Below, piece by piece: positions 1-7,776 of a stretch of 62,992 nt of DNA (its first letter is position 1; the number at the start of each line of letters is the position of its first letter). The notes beneath the pieces were generated by a model. The model was given only the letters and a program-made list of their open reading frames with translations, was not told the DNA's origin and made no database searches. A program made the position numbers and the translations under genes. The DNA is from an uncultured bacterium (GTDB taxonomy: Bacteria; Hydrogenedentota; Hydrogenedentia; Hydrogenedentales; Hydrogenedentaceae): positions 1-62,992 of the forward strand of contig CALLRP010000035.1 of assembly GCA_938014335.1 (NCBI GenBank). Reading direction: 5' to 3'.

Positions 1-1511
1 TTGCGGTCAAGAAAACCTCCCTCCGCTGTATCATTTCCGTTCCCTGTTAGAAAATCGCCCCACTTGAAATAATCATGACAGGCGGAACTCGCCTGATGAA
101 CCGTGTTCGACCACATAAAGTTTGATGTGTATTCATAAGCATAATTAAGCCGATGCAAGCAACGCTCCGTTCGCCATAAATCACAGGTTGGACTTTCCGC
201 CCATGTAGCATGTGCCCGTGCTTCCAATTTATATCCAACTTTCTGTTCAAGATATTTCTTTGCGTGAGTAAAAAGATCAACTACGCCATTATGCAAAAAA
301 CGATAGTATTGTGCACGGAATAGTGCGGTTTTGATAATTCCTTCAGCACCGGGCGACATGATATGTTGAATCGGTTCGTGCGCAAACAGATCATCACTGA
401 AAGCATCCTGTCCCTGCACAAAATAAATCATGTATTTCGCTAAGTCCGAATACGGTTCCCCATATTTCTGTGCAAAACCTTTCTGAAATCCCGGGCTGAC
501 ATACCGCAAAGCAAAAGACCCTAAATCATGATGGTTAAAATAAGCCCAATCCTGTTGAATATGCATTTCATCCGAATAAAGGGCATTAATTTTAACTCCC
601 GCATTGAGATATTTATCACACAAAGATTTTAGATACGGGAGTGCACTTTCACTGAAATAATCTAACTCGGGTGTTTTATAATGAACCACCACCAGTATAC
701 GATTCCCCTTTGTTTTATCCACTGCTCCACTACCAAAAATGCGAATTCGTGTAGCTGTAAAATCCCCATGGTTTGTTTTCAAAGATGGATATTCCTCAAT
801 CTGTGCGGTTTCACTAATTTCTACCATCTGATTGGGAGTAACAATCTTAAACTGTTTGCCATAAGAAGTTTCATTAAAAGCAAATACACGAACCCCAGCA
901 AATTCAATATCAATTGGCCCTTTATTATTAGCCCATCGTTCCTGCCTCCACAATTCAACACTATATTTTCCTGTTTCCGGGTCCCGCAGACCTTTTCCAA
1001 AATGCATCCATACACCACACTCGCCTGTTTCCTTACGATATTCTCCGCCTAATTCTAACGGAGTAAGAAGACTTAACTCCAGACCCAGTCCATACGATTG
1101 AGCAAACTGACTTATCTTAGCTATACGGTCAATATACTCCGATTTATCCGGTGTCCATTCACGAGGTTTATTCTGTCCCGGCCGATACTGAGCAAAAAAA
1201 TGGTCAAATGCAATGGTAAGCGTTCGCACGCCACTTGCCTGAGCATTTTCACAAATCTTTCGCAAAGTAGTTATATTCGGTTCACGGGTAACACTAATAT
1301 TAATCTCTGCGTCCGGGTTACACAACGCATCTAACTCGTCATCCCTCACAATAATAATACCCGCCTTTGGCAGATTAAACTGCCACGGTCCCGAGAACCG
1401 TATCAAAGAAGTCACATAATCCAATTCTGACACTTCCTCTGCATACAACACCCCCAACCCAACGAAATAAAAAACGAAACATAAGAACCAAACACCCATC
1501 CTTCGTTCCAT
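1..1511 (-). CDS. Secreted TIM-barrel / glycoside hydrolase-like protein (3' end outside window)
   Basis: An uninterrupted minus-strand frame runs from an ATG at 1511 to the window edge: 503 codons, with no stop seen. The N-terminus (MERRMGVWFLCFVFYFVG...) is a signal peptide with a likely cut after VLYA, before EEVSE. The body alternates predicted strands and helices with many aromatic residues. It includes a stretch near residue 103 (VRTLTIAFDHFF) and a YSDEMHI motif near residue 327 that resembles a barrel strand ending in acidic catalytic residues; the distal part has a GDFLTGNGND segment. This looks like a secreted TIM-barrel glycoside hydrolase, but I cannot name a family. The ATG at 1499 (residue 5) is an alternative start preceded by GAAGG. 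It lies 186 bases after the zinc-ribbon gene, in the same direction. The reading frame is certain; the enzyme class is inference. Confidence 0.8.
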   Translation of the reverse strand, partial: MERRMGVWFLCFVFYFVGLGVLYAEEVSELDYVTSLIRFSGPWQFNLPKAGIIIVRDDELDALCNPDAEINISVTREPNITTLRKICENAQASGVRTLTIAFDHFFAQYRPGQNKPREWTPDKSEYIDRIAKISQFAQSYGLGLELSLLTPLELGGEYRKETGECGVWMHFGKGLRDPETGKYSVELWRQERWANNKGPIDIEFAGVRVFAFNETSYGKQFKIVTPNQMVEISETAQIEEYPSLKTNHGDFTATRIRIFGSGAVDKTKGNRILVVVHYKTPELDYFSESALPYLKSLCDKYLNAGVKINALYSDEMHIQQDWAYFNHHDLGSFALRYVSPGFQKGFAQKYGEPYSDLAKYMIYFVQGQDAFSDDLFAHEPIQHIMSPGAEGIIKTALFRAQYYRFLHNGVVDLFTHAKKYLEQKVGYKLEARAHATWAESPTCDLWRTERCLHRLNYAYEYTSNFMWSNTVHQASSACHDYFKWGDFLTGNGNDTAEGGFLDR

Positions 1512-1554
1512 ACCTTCTTTCCTTTTTAAATTAAATATCTATAGGAGTTTAAAC

Positions 1555-1574
1555 AAGAATCTATAAGAATCTAT
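1555..1574. repeat. 10-bp perfect tandem repeat upstream of the hydrolase-like gene
   Basis: AAGAATCTAT occurs twice in a row, 44 to 63 bases upstream of the minus-strand hydrolase-like start. Just beyond it, 1588-1593 reads TATAAT on the minus strand, but there is no good -35 at standard spacing. The repeat would lie in the 5' leader if that -10 is used. It may be chance in AT-rich DNA. Confidence 0.4.
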
Positions 1575-1697
1575 GTTAGACAATTACATTATAATCATCA
1601 ACTTCAAGGGAAAAACAAATAACAAGGATTTTGTTTAAAGGATTAAAGGGATGTTGAGTTATGCGATATGTTTTTTGTTAGGTTATTTTCTAATGTT

Positions 1698-1898
1698 TTA
1701 TACAGATTGGAGGGTTACTTTGGGAGTGAGAGAGGAATTTAGGGCTGAACGAGTTTTGCGGTATTCGAGAAGAGTTTTGTGGGCGCAGATGGGACAATAG
1801 GTGTGACTGATTTGTTGATTTTGTAGTTGATGACGAGACGGTATTGTCCATTGAGCATCACGCCTGATTCTTCCGCATACACAACATTGAACTATCAT
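1698..1898 (-). CDS. Small zinc-ribbon protein (66 aa)
   Basis: This short protein has a CxxC (CCVCGRIRRD) near the N-terminus, a Trp about ten residues later, then ISHTYCPICA, giving a second CxxC preceded by His. The pattern matches the short C-terminal tail found on many PAS/response-regulator proteins (ICxxCKxIRD...W...SHGxCPxC), here as a free-standing protein. A structural Zn site made by the four Cys is the likely role. I chose the ATG at 1898 because AGGA lies six bases upstream of it; an in-frame ATG at 1913 would add five residues and has no ribosome site. Codon order and motif spacing make chance unlikely. Function is unknown; a DNA- or protein-binding accessory role is only inference. 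Confidence 0.7.
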   Translation of the reverse strand: MIVQCCVCGRIRRDAQWTIPSRHQLQNQQISHTYCPICAHKTLLEYRKTRSALNSSLTPKVTLQSV

Positions 1899-2236
1899 AC
1901 AACTTCCTTTCATTTAACTGTTGTACAATTCTGAGCATATTTTGTGCCATGCTTTTTTTGCAGTAAGAATTTGATTTAAGATATTGAAAATCAATAGAGT
2001 ATGGTCATATAAATGATTGAAAGTGGCGTTTTTATCGGAAAAGAATACCTGTCGTGTAAGAAAAAAATGCCGATTATTTCGCGAAAGTTTATATAATAAT
2101 GTCGATAAATTATCATTTTAGGAAATGACTTTGTCAGATAGACAGGATGTTATTTTGAGCAAAAGATATGAATGTTCGTATGTATAATGGATGCTAAAAA
2201 TAATTGAGAAAATAAAATTGCCCAGAGATTTTAGTC
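1899..2236. other. Divergent intergenic region between zinc-ribbon gene and ABC operon
   Basis: 338 bases with no convincing gene. The left end holds the sigma-54-like element of the leftward gene. For the rightward operon, TATAAT occurs at 2183-2188, 48 bases before the ATG, but the best upstream -35 (TTGAGC, 2155-2160) is 22 bases away, too far for a normal promoter. I see no stable hairpin or terminator. Confidence 0.5.
1934..1949 (-). promoter_or_regulatory. Sigma-54-like -24/-12 promoter for the zinc-ribbon gene
   Basis: On the minus strand the sequence reads TGGCAC, five bases, then ATGCT. The GG and GC pairs have the exact spacing of the sigma-54 consensus (TGGCAC-N5-TTGCW), with one mismatch in the -12 box. 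The expected transcript start is about 25 bases before the chosen ATG at 1898. No sigma-54 activator gene is in the window, so this rests on motif match alone. Confidence 0.4.
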
Positions 2237-2953
2237 ATGATTGAGGTACAAAAATTAACAAAATATTATGGTTTGTTTTGTGCATTGAAAGAAGTTTCTT
2301 TTTCTATTCAAAAGGGGGAGCGTGTGGGTTTATTGGGTCCAAACGGTGCCGGTAAAAGTACCATGATGCGTATTCTCACCGGTTTTATGCCAGCAAGTTA
2401 TGGAACCACAAAAATTGGGCACTATGAGATTCATGAGTATCCGTTAGAAGCAAAACGGCTCATAGGTTATTTACCTGAACGAGTGCCTTTGTATGATGAA
2501 ATGACCGTAAAATCTTTTCTAAAGTTTGTTGCACAGGTAAAAGGGGTTCCCCGAAGTGAGTTGAAATCATCAGTGGATGAGGTTGTTCACACCTGCGGAT
2601 TGGAACAGGTATTTTATCGAATTATAGGTGTCTTATCAAAGGGATACCGTCAACGATTGGGTTTAGCACAGGCTCTAATTGGTTCTCCTCCGGTTGTTAT
2701 TTTAGATGAACCCACTGTAGGACTGGACCCGCAACAGGTTGTGGAAATTCGTGAATTGATAAAGAATTTAGGTGGAAAGCATACGGTTCTATTGAGTACG
2801 CATATTCTTTCCGAAGTTTCCTTATTATGTTCGCGTGCCTTGATTTTGAATAAAGGTGAGATTGTTGCCGAGATTACGATTGACCCATCTCGACCGTCAG
2901 CAGAAATTGAGCAAGCATTTTTGAAGGCAATATCGAAAGAAGGATTAGATTAG
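2237..2953 (+). CDS. ABC transporter ATP-binding protein (GldA-like)
   Basis: At 238 residues this is a normal-length single ABC ATPase. Walker A is GPNGAGKST at residues 34-42, the signature is LSKGYRQRLG at 133-142, Walker B VVILDEP is at 153-159, and the switch His is in LLSTH near 189. GYLPE (about 77-81), in the Q-loop region, and the YRQRLG signature are typical of the ABC-2 export ATPases of the GldA/NatA/CcmA type. It binds and hydrolyses ATP to drive the permease encoded four bases downstream. The two genes and the following GldG-like and DUF4340 genes form one operon. The substrate is unknown. GldA-type systems support gliding motility in Bacteroidetes, but equivalents occur in many non-gliding bacteria, so motility should not be assumed. 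Confidence 0.93.
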   Translation: MIEVQKLTKYYGLFCALKEVSFSIQKGERVGLLGPNGAGKSTMMRILTGFMPASYGTTKIGHYEIHEYPLEAKRLIGYLPERVPLYDEMTVKSFLKFVAQVKGVPRSELKSSVDEVVHTCGLEQVFYRIIGVLSKGYRQRLGLAQALIGSPPVVILDEPTVGLDPQQVVEIRELIKNLGGKHTVLLSTHILSEVSLLCSRALILNKGEIVAEITIDPSRPSAEIEQAFLKAISKEGLD

Positions 2954-2957
2954 AACG

Positions 2958-3788
2958 ATGAAATCGGCGTGGACTATTGGAAAGAGAGAATTTTTGAGTT
3001 TTTTTATAACACCTTCGGGTTATGTGATTTTGGGTTTGATTGCCCTTCTTACGGGTACCGCTTTTGTCCTGTCATTTCTGACTTATGTGCAGATTTCCCA
3101 ATCCCCCTTTCAGTTTGGCTATTCCTCGGTCCCCGATTTTGAAGAGACTTTTCTCAGTCCGTATTTTGTTTTTTGTGGAATTATGATTATGTTTTTATCA
3201 CCCATCATAACCATGCGGTTACTTTCAGAGGAATACCACCGTGGTACGATGGAACTGCTACTAACTTACCCACTCCGAGACAGGGACATTATTTTCGGAA
3301 AGTTTGGTTCCGCATTAATAATTTTATTATTAGCGATAATTCTTATTGCCTTAAATGTGTGTTTATTACTTCCTTTTAGTGATGTTGAATGGAGTGTTTT
3401 ACTTTTTGGCTTATGTTCGGTATTCTTAATGGGGATGGCTGTTTTAAGTGTTGGTTTATTTATCTCTTCATTAATAACTTATCCGATAACTGCAGGTCTG
3501 GTCAGCTTTGGTATTTATTTGTTGATGTTTATTGTTGGGAATGTAGCAGAGAAATTACCTGCCTCCGCTCCTCTGCCCGGTACTTTTCCCATAATATTAA
3601 AAGGAATGATTGAAAGATTGTATATCCTGTTTCGTTCTCTATTATTAGAATTACCTTTAGATAATCATGCAAAAAATATGGCATTAGGTATATTAGAACC
3701 CAAAGATATTGCTTATTATCTTCTTTGCACAGCATTTTTTATATTTCTAACATTCCGTTCTTTAGAGTCGAGAAATTGGCGAAAGTAG
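2958..3788 (+). CDS. ABC-2 type permease (GldF-like)
   Basis: 276 residues with about six predicted membrane spans. The first is near residues 18-40 (SGYVILGLIALLTG...). After a loop come MIMFLSPIITMRLLSEEYHRGTMELLL (about 76-102), IILLLAIILIALNVCLLL, LLFGLCSVFLMGMAVLSVGLFI, and a final span near the C-terminus (IAYYLLCTAFFIF). The segment RLLSEEYHRGTMELLLTYPL is the hallmark of ABC-2 permeases: the cytoplasmic coupling region after the second span. It is the membrane half of the transporter whose ATPase is encoded just upstream. The start ATG follows the ATPase stop by four bases, so translation is probably coupled. Confidence 0.9.
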   Translation: MKSAWTIGKREFLSFFITPSGYVILGLIALLTGTAFVLSFLTYVQISQSPFQFGYSSVPDFEETFLSPYFVFCGIMIMFLSPIITMRLLSEEYHRGTMELLLTYPLRDRDIIFGKFGSALIILLLAIILIALNVCLLLPFSDVEWSVLLFGLCSVFLMGMAVLSVGLFISSLITYPITAGLVSFGIYLLMFIVGNVAEKLPASAPLPGTFPIILKGMIERLYILFRSLLLELPLDNHAKNMALGILEPKDIAYYLLCTAFFIFLTFRSLESRNWRK

Positions 3789-3803
3789 GAGTTTTTCAGG
3801 GAG

Positions 3804-5468
3804 ATGAAAGAATATTTAAAAACATATAGTGGTATCATTTCTGTGGCAAGTTTGCTCATTATATTAAATTATGTAGTCTGGAAGCAGGATGTATTTAATC
3901 TATGGATTCTATTACTTGGTAGCATCTTTTTTATTTCAGGTGTTATATGGTTAGTAACCTTATTTTGGAATATTGCTACGGAGTCAGGTTGGTCAGGGCA
4001 TGCTGTTTCGGGGTTAAATGCAATTCTTTCAACTTTAGCCTTTTTAGGTATTTGTATTGTGTTATATGCTTTTGTTCTCCGTTGGGATGTTTCCATCGAT
4101 TTGACACAAGAAGGACGCAGGACATTATCTCCCCAAATCGTAAAAGTTTTGCAATCTATTAACAAAGAGGTAAAAGTGTTGTGTTTCTTTATCAACATAG
4201 ATGAAGAATCCGTTGTGATTGCTAAAGATAAAACGCTTCGTTTTTTAGACCAATGTAAAAAACATACCCCTTTCTTAAATGTAGAAATTTTGGACCCACA
4301 AATAGATCGTGCGCGTTTAGAAGCGTTAGAAATAACTCATGCATCCACACAGGGAACAATCGTTTTAAAATGTGGAAGCCGACAGCGTGTTATTATGTTA
4401 AGTGGTTCCAATCCCCGTTTAGACGAAAGAGAATTTACACAATCCTTAATTAGTGTGCTAAAAGAAACCGAGACGAAAATGGGGTATCTCACCGGCCATG
4501 ATGAAACCCCAATAGACGACCCTAACCCAAATGGACTTTCCGCGGCGAAAAAAATTATAGAAGGGGAAACTTATAAAATTGAACCCTTTCAGATAAGTGT
4601 TGAATTGCCTGAAGTCCCTAAAAGTTATGAAGTAGTAATGATTCATAATCCTAAGGGAGATTTGAATAGGGAAGAATTAAAAGCAATATCCAATTTTATT
4701 GATTCAGGAGGACGATTGATTATTTTCTTCGAACCCTGGATAAGTGTTCGATTAGGGAAAAGTGGTGGAGAAAATTTAAGACCCTGGTTAAAAGAACAAT
4801 TAGGTGTAGACATAGGGTCTGATATTGTTTTCACCACTCAAAGAAAGAATGCATGGGAAGTGGAATTGCGTTCCGACCCCCGACCTTTTGAAAATGTAGA
4901 AAAGGACTTTATGGAGTTTCGTGGTTCGATGCGAGTTGACCATCCAATTACGCAACGCATGGACCAGCCCTTACTATGGCGCGCCGTTCGGACGGTTGAC
5001 CCCATAGAAAAGATACCAGACAACTTACAGGTTTATCCCTTATTAAGAACTCCACCGGATTATTGGGCAGAAACCGACCTCTCACGTTTAGCCGAAGGCG
5101 GAACTGTAAAATATGAGCCTGGCGAAAAAGAAGGTCCTCTTTATGTTGCTGTTGCAGGGATACGAACAAAGGACCAACCCGATGGAACAAAGAAACGGAG
5201 TCGTTATGTAATTATAGGTGATGCTGATTTTATTACCAACGAACGGATTAGTATTGGGGGACATATTAATTTCCTTTTAAACAGTTTAGCCTGGCTTACC
5301 GAGCATGATGAATTGATTGCAATACGTCCAACTACAAAAGAAGATAAACCTATCGTTCTTTCAGACACACAAAGACGGTTGTTCGTCTGGTGTTCCGTTA
5401 TGTTAACACCTCAAATGGTTCTTATTGCAGGTATCCTTGTCTATTTTGTTAGGAGACGAACACAGTGA
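3804..5468 (+). CDS. GldG-like ABC auxiliary protein
   Basis: 554 residues. Three hydrophobic spans lie at the N-terminus (about 12-30, 34-57 and 70-92), then a long soluble region, and a last span near 528-548 ending in the basic tail VRRRTQ. The soluble part begins ...DLTQEGRRTLSPQIVKVLQSINKEVKVLCFF, the typical opening of the GldG / ABC_transp_aux family (PF09822), and includes the GYLTGHDE segment also usual there. Together with the GldA- and GldF-like proteins it forms a three-part export complex, the soluble domain probably facing the periplasm. Its stop codon overlaps the next start by four bases. Substrate unknown. Confidence 0.87.
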   Translation: MKEYLKTYSGIISVASLLIILNYVVWKQDVFNLWILLLGSIFFISGVIWLVTLFWNIATESGWSGHAVSGLNAILSTLAFLGICIVLYAFVLRWDVSIDLTQEGRRTLSPQIVKVLQSINKEVKVLCFFINIDEESVVIAKDKTLRFLDQCKKHTPFLNVEILDPQIDRARLEALEITHASTQGTIVLKCGSRQRVIMLSGSNPRLDEREFTQSLISVLKETETKMGYLTGHDETPIDDPNPNGLSAAKKIIEGETYKIEPFQISVELPEVPKSYEVVMIHNPKGDLNREELKAISNFIDSGGRLIIFFEPWISVRLGKSGGENLRPWLKEQLGVDIGSDIVFTTQRKNAWEVELRSDPRPFENVEKDFMEFRGSMRVDHPITQRMDQPLLWRAVRTVDPIEKIPDNLQVYPLLRTPPDYWAETDLSRLAEGGTVKYEPGEKEGPLYVAVAGIRTKDQPDGTKKRSRYVIIGDADFITNERISIGGHINFLLNSLAWLTEHDELIAIRPTTKEDKPIVLSDTQRRLFVWCSVMLTPQMVLIAGILVYFVRRRTQ

Positions 5469-7366
5469 AATGGCGTAATACTATTATTCTATTTCTTACA
5501 TTAATATTATTAATTGCTGGTTATTGGTTTTTAGATTGGCGGAAAGAAGAAAAGCAAATAATTCAGGAAGAAGTAAAAAAAATTTTTTCATTTGAGCCTC
5601 AGTCCATTCGGGAACTTCATATCCAGCAGGTGGGAAAAACATTATGTGTTGCCAAAAAAGATGTGGATGGAAAGTGGAATTTTGAAAAACCTTCATCCGA
5701 TATTCCAGCTTTTCAATTGATGTGGGAAAGAGTGGCAAAGAATCTGGCTGAACTAAAAAATCAGAGGACATTAGTTGAAAAAGTCGAAGATAAGACAGCA
5801 TATGGTTTAGACAAACCGAGTTTGACCTTAAAGGCAATTATTGATGGCATGAAAGAACCCATAGAATTAAAATTTGGTTTACTCGACCCAACCAATACCT
5901 ATCGCTATGCTACGAGAGATGAACAATCTGTATTTTTAGTGGATGACAAACAATTTTTTGAACTCAACCGCTCATTAGAAGATTTACGTTTCCGATTTTT
6001 AGTTGCAGAAAGAGAGACCCCTTTAGTGCGTATTGAATATGCAAGGATATGGACTGAGGATGATGAGATACAGGATGCAAATTACACACCTAAAATAGGG
6101 GAGGAATCTACCGTGGTTATTATGGAACGCCAGGATGAAAAATCACCATGGAAAATTATATCACCAAGTCAAGGACTTGCAGATCAAGAATCTGTTAACG
6201 CTCTTGCTTCGGAAATTCAATATGGTGTTGCGAGGGATTTTATTGATACTCCTGAGAGTCTATCCGATTATGGTTTAGAGCCACCTCGATGCCGATTGAC
6301 CTATTATGATGCAAAAAATAAGAAACCACAAACTTTATTTTTAGGAGGTGTCCAGACAGCAGGACAAAGTACTCAGGAAAAAGATAAAGAGAAACGGAAA
6401 AGGTTAAAACTATCTGAATGTACAGGTGTCTTTGCAAAATTATCGGGTCAGAACTCTGTCTTTTTATTGGACCCGCAATTCTTACAACTATTACCCCGTT
6501 CCCCAGAAAGTTTTAGAAACCGTAAAATTTTCACAAATGAACTTGCAAATGTAAATAAGATAGAACGAATCGAAGGGACTCAACCTATATTTACCCTTGA
6601 AAAAACAAAAGAGAAAGGTTGGATAATGTCATATCCACCAATGGATGATATTGATGTACTGAATATTAATAATTATCTCAGTAAATTGAAGGGAATAGAG
6701 GTGCAAAGTTTCCCCGGTGGGACATGGGAGGAAAGAGGATTAAATAATTCAAAAGAAATATTGAAGTTTACAATGGAAGATGGAAAAACTTTAGAGATTC
6801 GATATATCCCTATCCTTGACGATGAATTGCACTCATATATCAGTAATGATACGGGTGAAGTTGGAATTATATCGAGTGATATTATTCCCCAGATTTGGGT
6901 TCGACCAGAGAGTTTTCGCAGTTTGTTATTATATAGATTTTCTCCTATAGAAGTGCTGGAACTTATGGTAGAGATTGACTCCACAAAATATGTTTTTAAC
7001 CAGATGGATGGACAATGGTCTATTAAACAACCCGAAAATAAGGTTCTAACGAATCAAGGAGATTTACTTCGTTTACTTCGTTATATGTCCTCATTAACAG
7101 CAATCGATGTCAGTAATCAGAAAGAAGATGAAACAAAGACTACAGAAGTCTTATTAACAACTTCTATTAAACTTAAAGAGGAAAAACAGGGTCAGAATAC
7201 TATGACAGGGACATTATTTGTTGGCTCTATAAATGAAACCGATTCTCGCTACCGCTGGGCAAAAAAAGAGGGGAAACAAGGCGTTTACCTTGTAAAACAA
7301 GATTTAGTGGACCTTGTTAGAGATATGTTGAAATCTATAAGCGATGCTATAGATTCTCAGAAATAG
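5465..7366 (+). CDS. DUF4340 domain protein
   Basis: A 633-residue protein with a single N-terminal membrane anchor (residues 7-25, IILFLTLILLIAGYWFLDW) and a large extracytoplasmic region. The start is GTG, overlapping the previous stop as GTGA, so translation is coupled. The region FSFEPQSIRELHIQQVGKTL... W...KP and the YGLDKPSLTL repeat pattern (seen again as YGLEPPRCRLTYYD near residue 270) are characteristic of DUF4340, which is usually found beside GldG-like genes. At least two DUF4340-type repeats are visible. The domain has no known catalytic activity; the conserved linkage suggests it is an accessory part of the ABC complex. The gene ends the operon. Confidence 0.85.
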   Translation: MKWRNTIILFLTLILLIAGYWFLDWRKEEKQIIQEEVKKIFSFEPQSIRELHIQQVGKTLCVAKKDVDGKWNFEKPSSDIPAFQLMWERVAKNLAELKNQRTLVEKVEDKTAYGLDKPSLTLKAIIDGMKEPIELKFGLLDPTNTYRYATRDEQSVFLVDDKQFFELNRSLEDLRFRFLVAERETPLVRIEYARIWTEDDEIQDANYTPKIGEESTVVIMERQDEKSPWKIISPSQGLADQESVNALASEIQYGVARDFIDTPESLSDYGLEPPRCRLTYYDAKNKKPQTLFLGGVQTAGQSTQEKDKEKRKRLKLSECTGVFAKLSGQNSVFLLDPQFLQLLPRSPESFRNRKIFTNELANVNKIERIEGTQPIFTLEKTKEKGWIMSYPPMDDIDVLNINNYLSKLKGIEVQSFPGGTWEERGLNNSKEILKFTMEDGKTLEIRYIPILDDELHSYISNDTGEVGIISSDIIPQIWVRPESFRSLLLYRFSPIEVLELMVEIDSTKYVFNQMDGQWSIKQPENKVLTNQGDLLRLLRYMSSLTAIDVSNQKEDETKTTEVLLTTSIKLKEEKQGQNTMTGTLFVGSINETDSRYRWAKKEGKQGVYLVKQDLVDLVRDMLKSISDAIDSQK

Positions 7367-7513
7367 CTTAGAAAAACAATATTTTTCATCAAAATACCTC
7401 CTTATTTTAAAATAGAATTCTCTTGACAAATAGATGTTAAATATGCTGTAAGGTTAATTTATTCAAAAAAGTAGAATAAAAAAGAAAAATTAATTTGAAA
7501 ATCGAATAAATTG

Positions 7514-7542
7514 TTGACATAATGATAGAAGTTTATTATAAT
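7514..7542 (+). promoter_or_regulatory. Consensus sigma-70 promoter for the giant secreted protein
   Basis: TTGACA at 7514-7519, a 17-base spacer, and TATAAT at 7537-7542: a perfect match at optimal spacing. Transcription should start near 7549, giving an untranslated leader of about 228 bases. A consensus promoter before an 11.5-kb gene suggests strong expression, unless it is held back by the leader. Confidence 0.8.
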
Positions 7543-7639
7543 TTATGTAATAGAAAATTGTATATTAGTTATTAATTAATGATACACTATAAAAGGAAAT
7601 AAGTTTTAGGAAAGGAGAAAAGTTTCCAATATACTCTGT

Positions 7640-7659
7640 GTATGTGGTAACATACTTTT
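7640..7659 (+). terminator. Hairpin plus T-run in the leader of the giant gene
   Basis: GTATGT, loop GGTA, ACATAC form a perfect 6-bp stem followed by TTTT. This is a weak, attenuator-like terminator inside the transcribed leader. The 10-mer GTAACATACT within it recurs at 21745-21754, upstream of gspC. A role as attenuator or protein-binding hairpin is inference. Confidence 0.35.
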
Positions 7660-7776
7660 ATAAAAAAATTTGTAGGAGGATAGATATTCTGTCTGCAACG
7701 AAAAGATATATATCCATAAAAATATTTATTTTAGAAAACCGGTACGAATGCAAAAAAATATAAGGAGCAAGTTGCC

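Larger units (their letters stand above)
7367..7776. other. 410-bp gene-free region with promoter and long leader
   Basis: Very AT-rich. It holds a lone TTGACA at 7423-7428 without a matching -10, then the strong promoter at 7514-7542, then a leader of about 228 bases before the giant gene. The leader contains the hairpin at 7640-7655 and two purine-rich stretches (GGAAAGGAG near 7610, TAGGAGGA near 7673) that resemble ribosome sites, but no reading frame of any length follows them. I did not recognise a known riboswitch. Confidence 0.6.

Noticed and set aside
47..280. Short minus-strand frame inside the hydrolase-like gene
   Set aside because: It is out of frame with the 503-codon protein that carries a signal peptide and continues without a stop.
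2183..2188. TATAAT as the -10 of the ABC operon promoter
   Set aside because: The nearest -35-like box is 22 bases away; it is mentioned in the intergenic entry but not called as a promoter.
7549..7776. Riboswitch (cyclic-di-GMP or cobalamin type) in the leader of the giant gene
   Set aside because: I found no recognisable conserved core of either class; only simple hairpins are visible.
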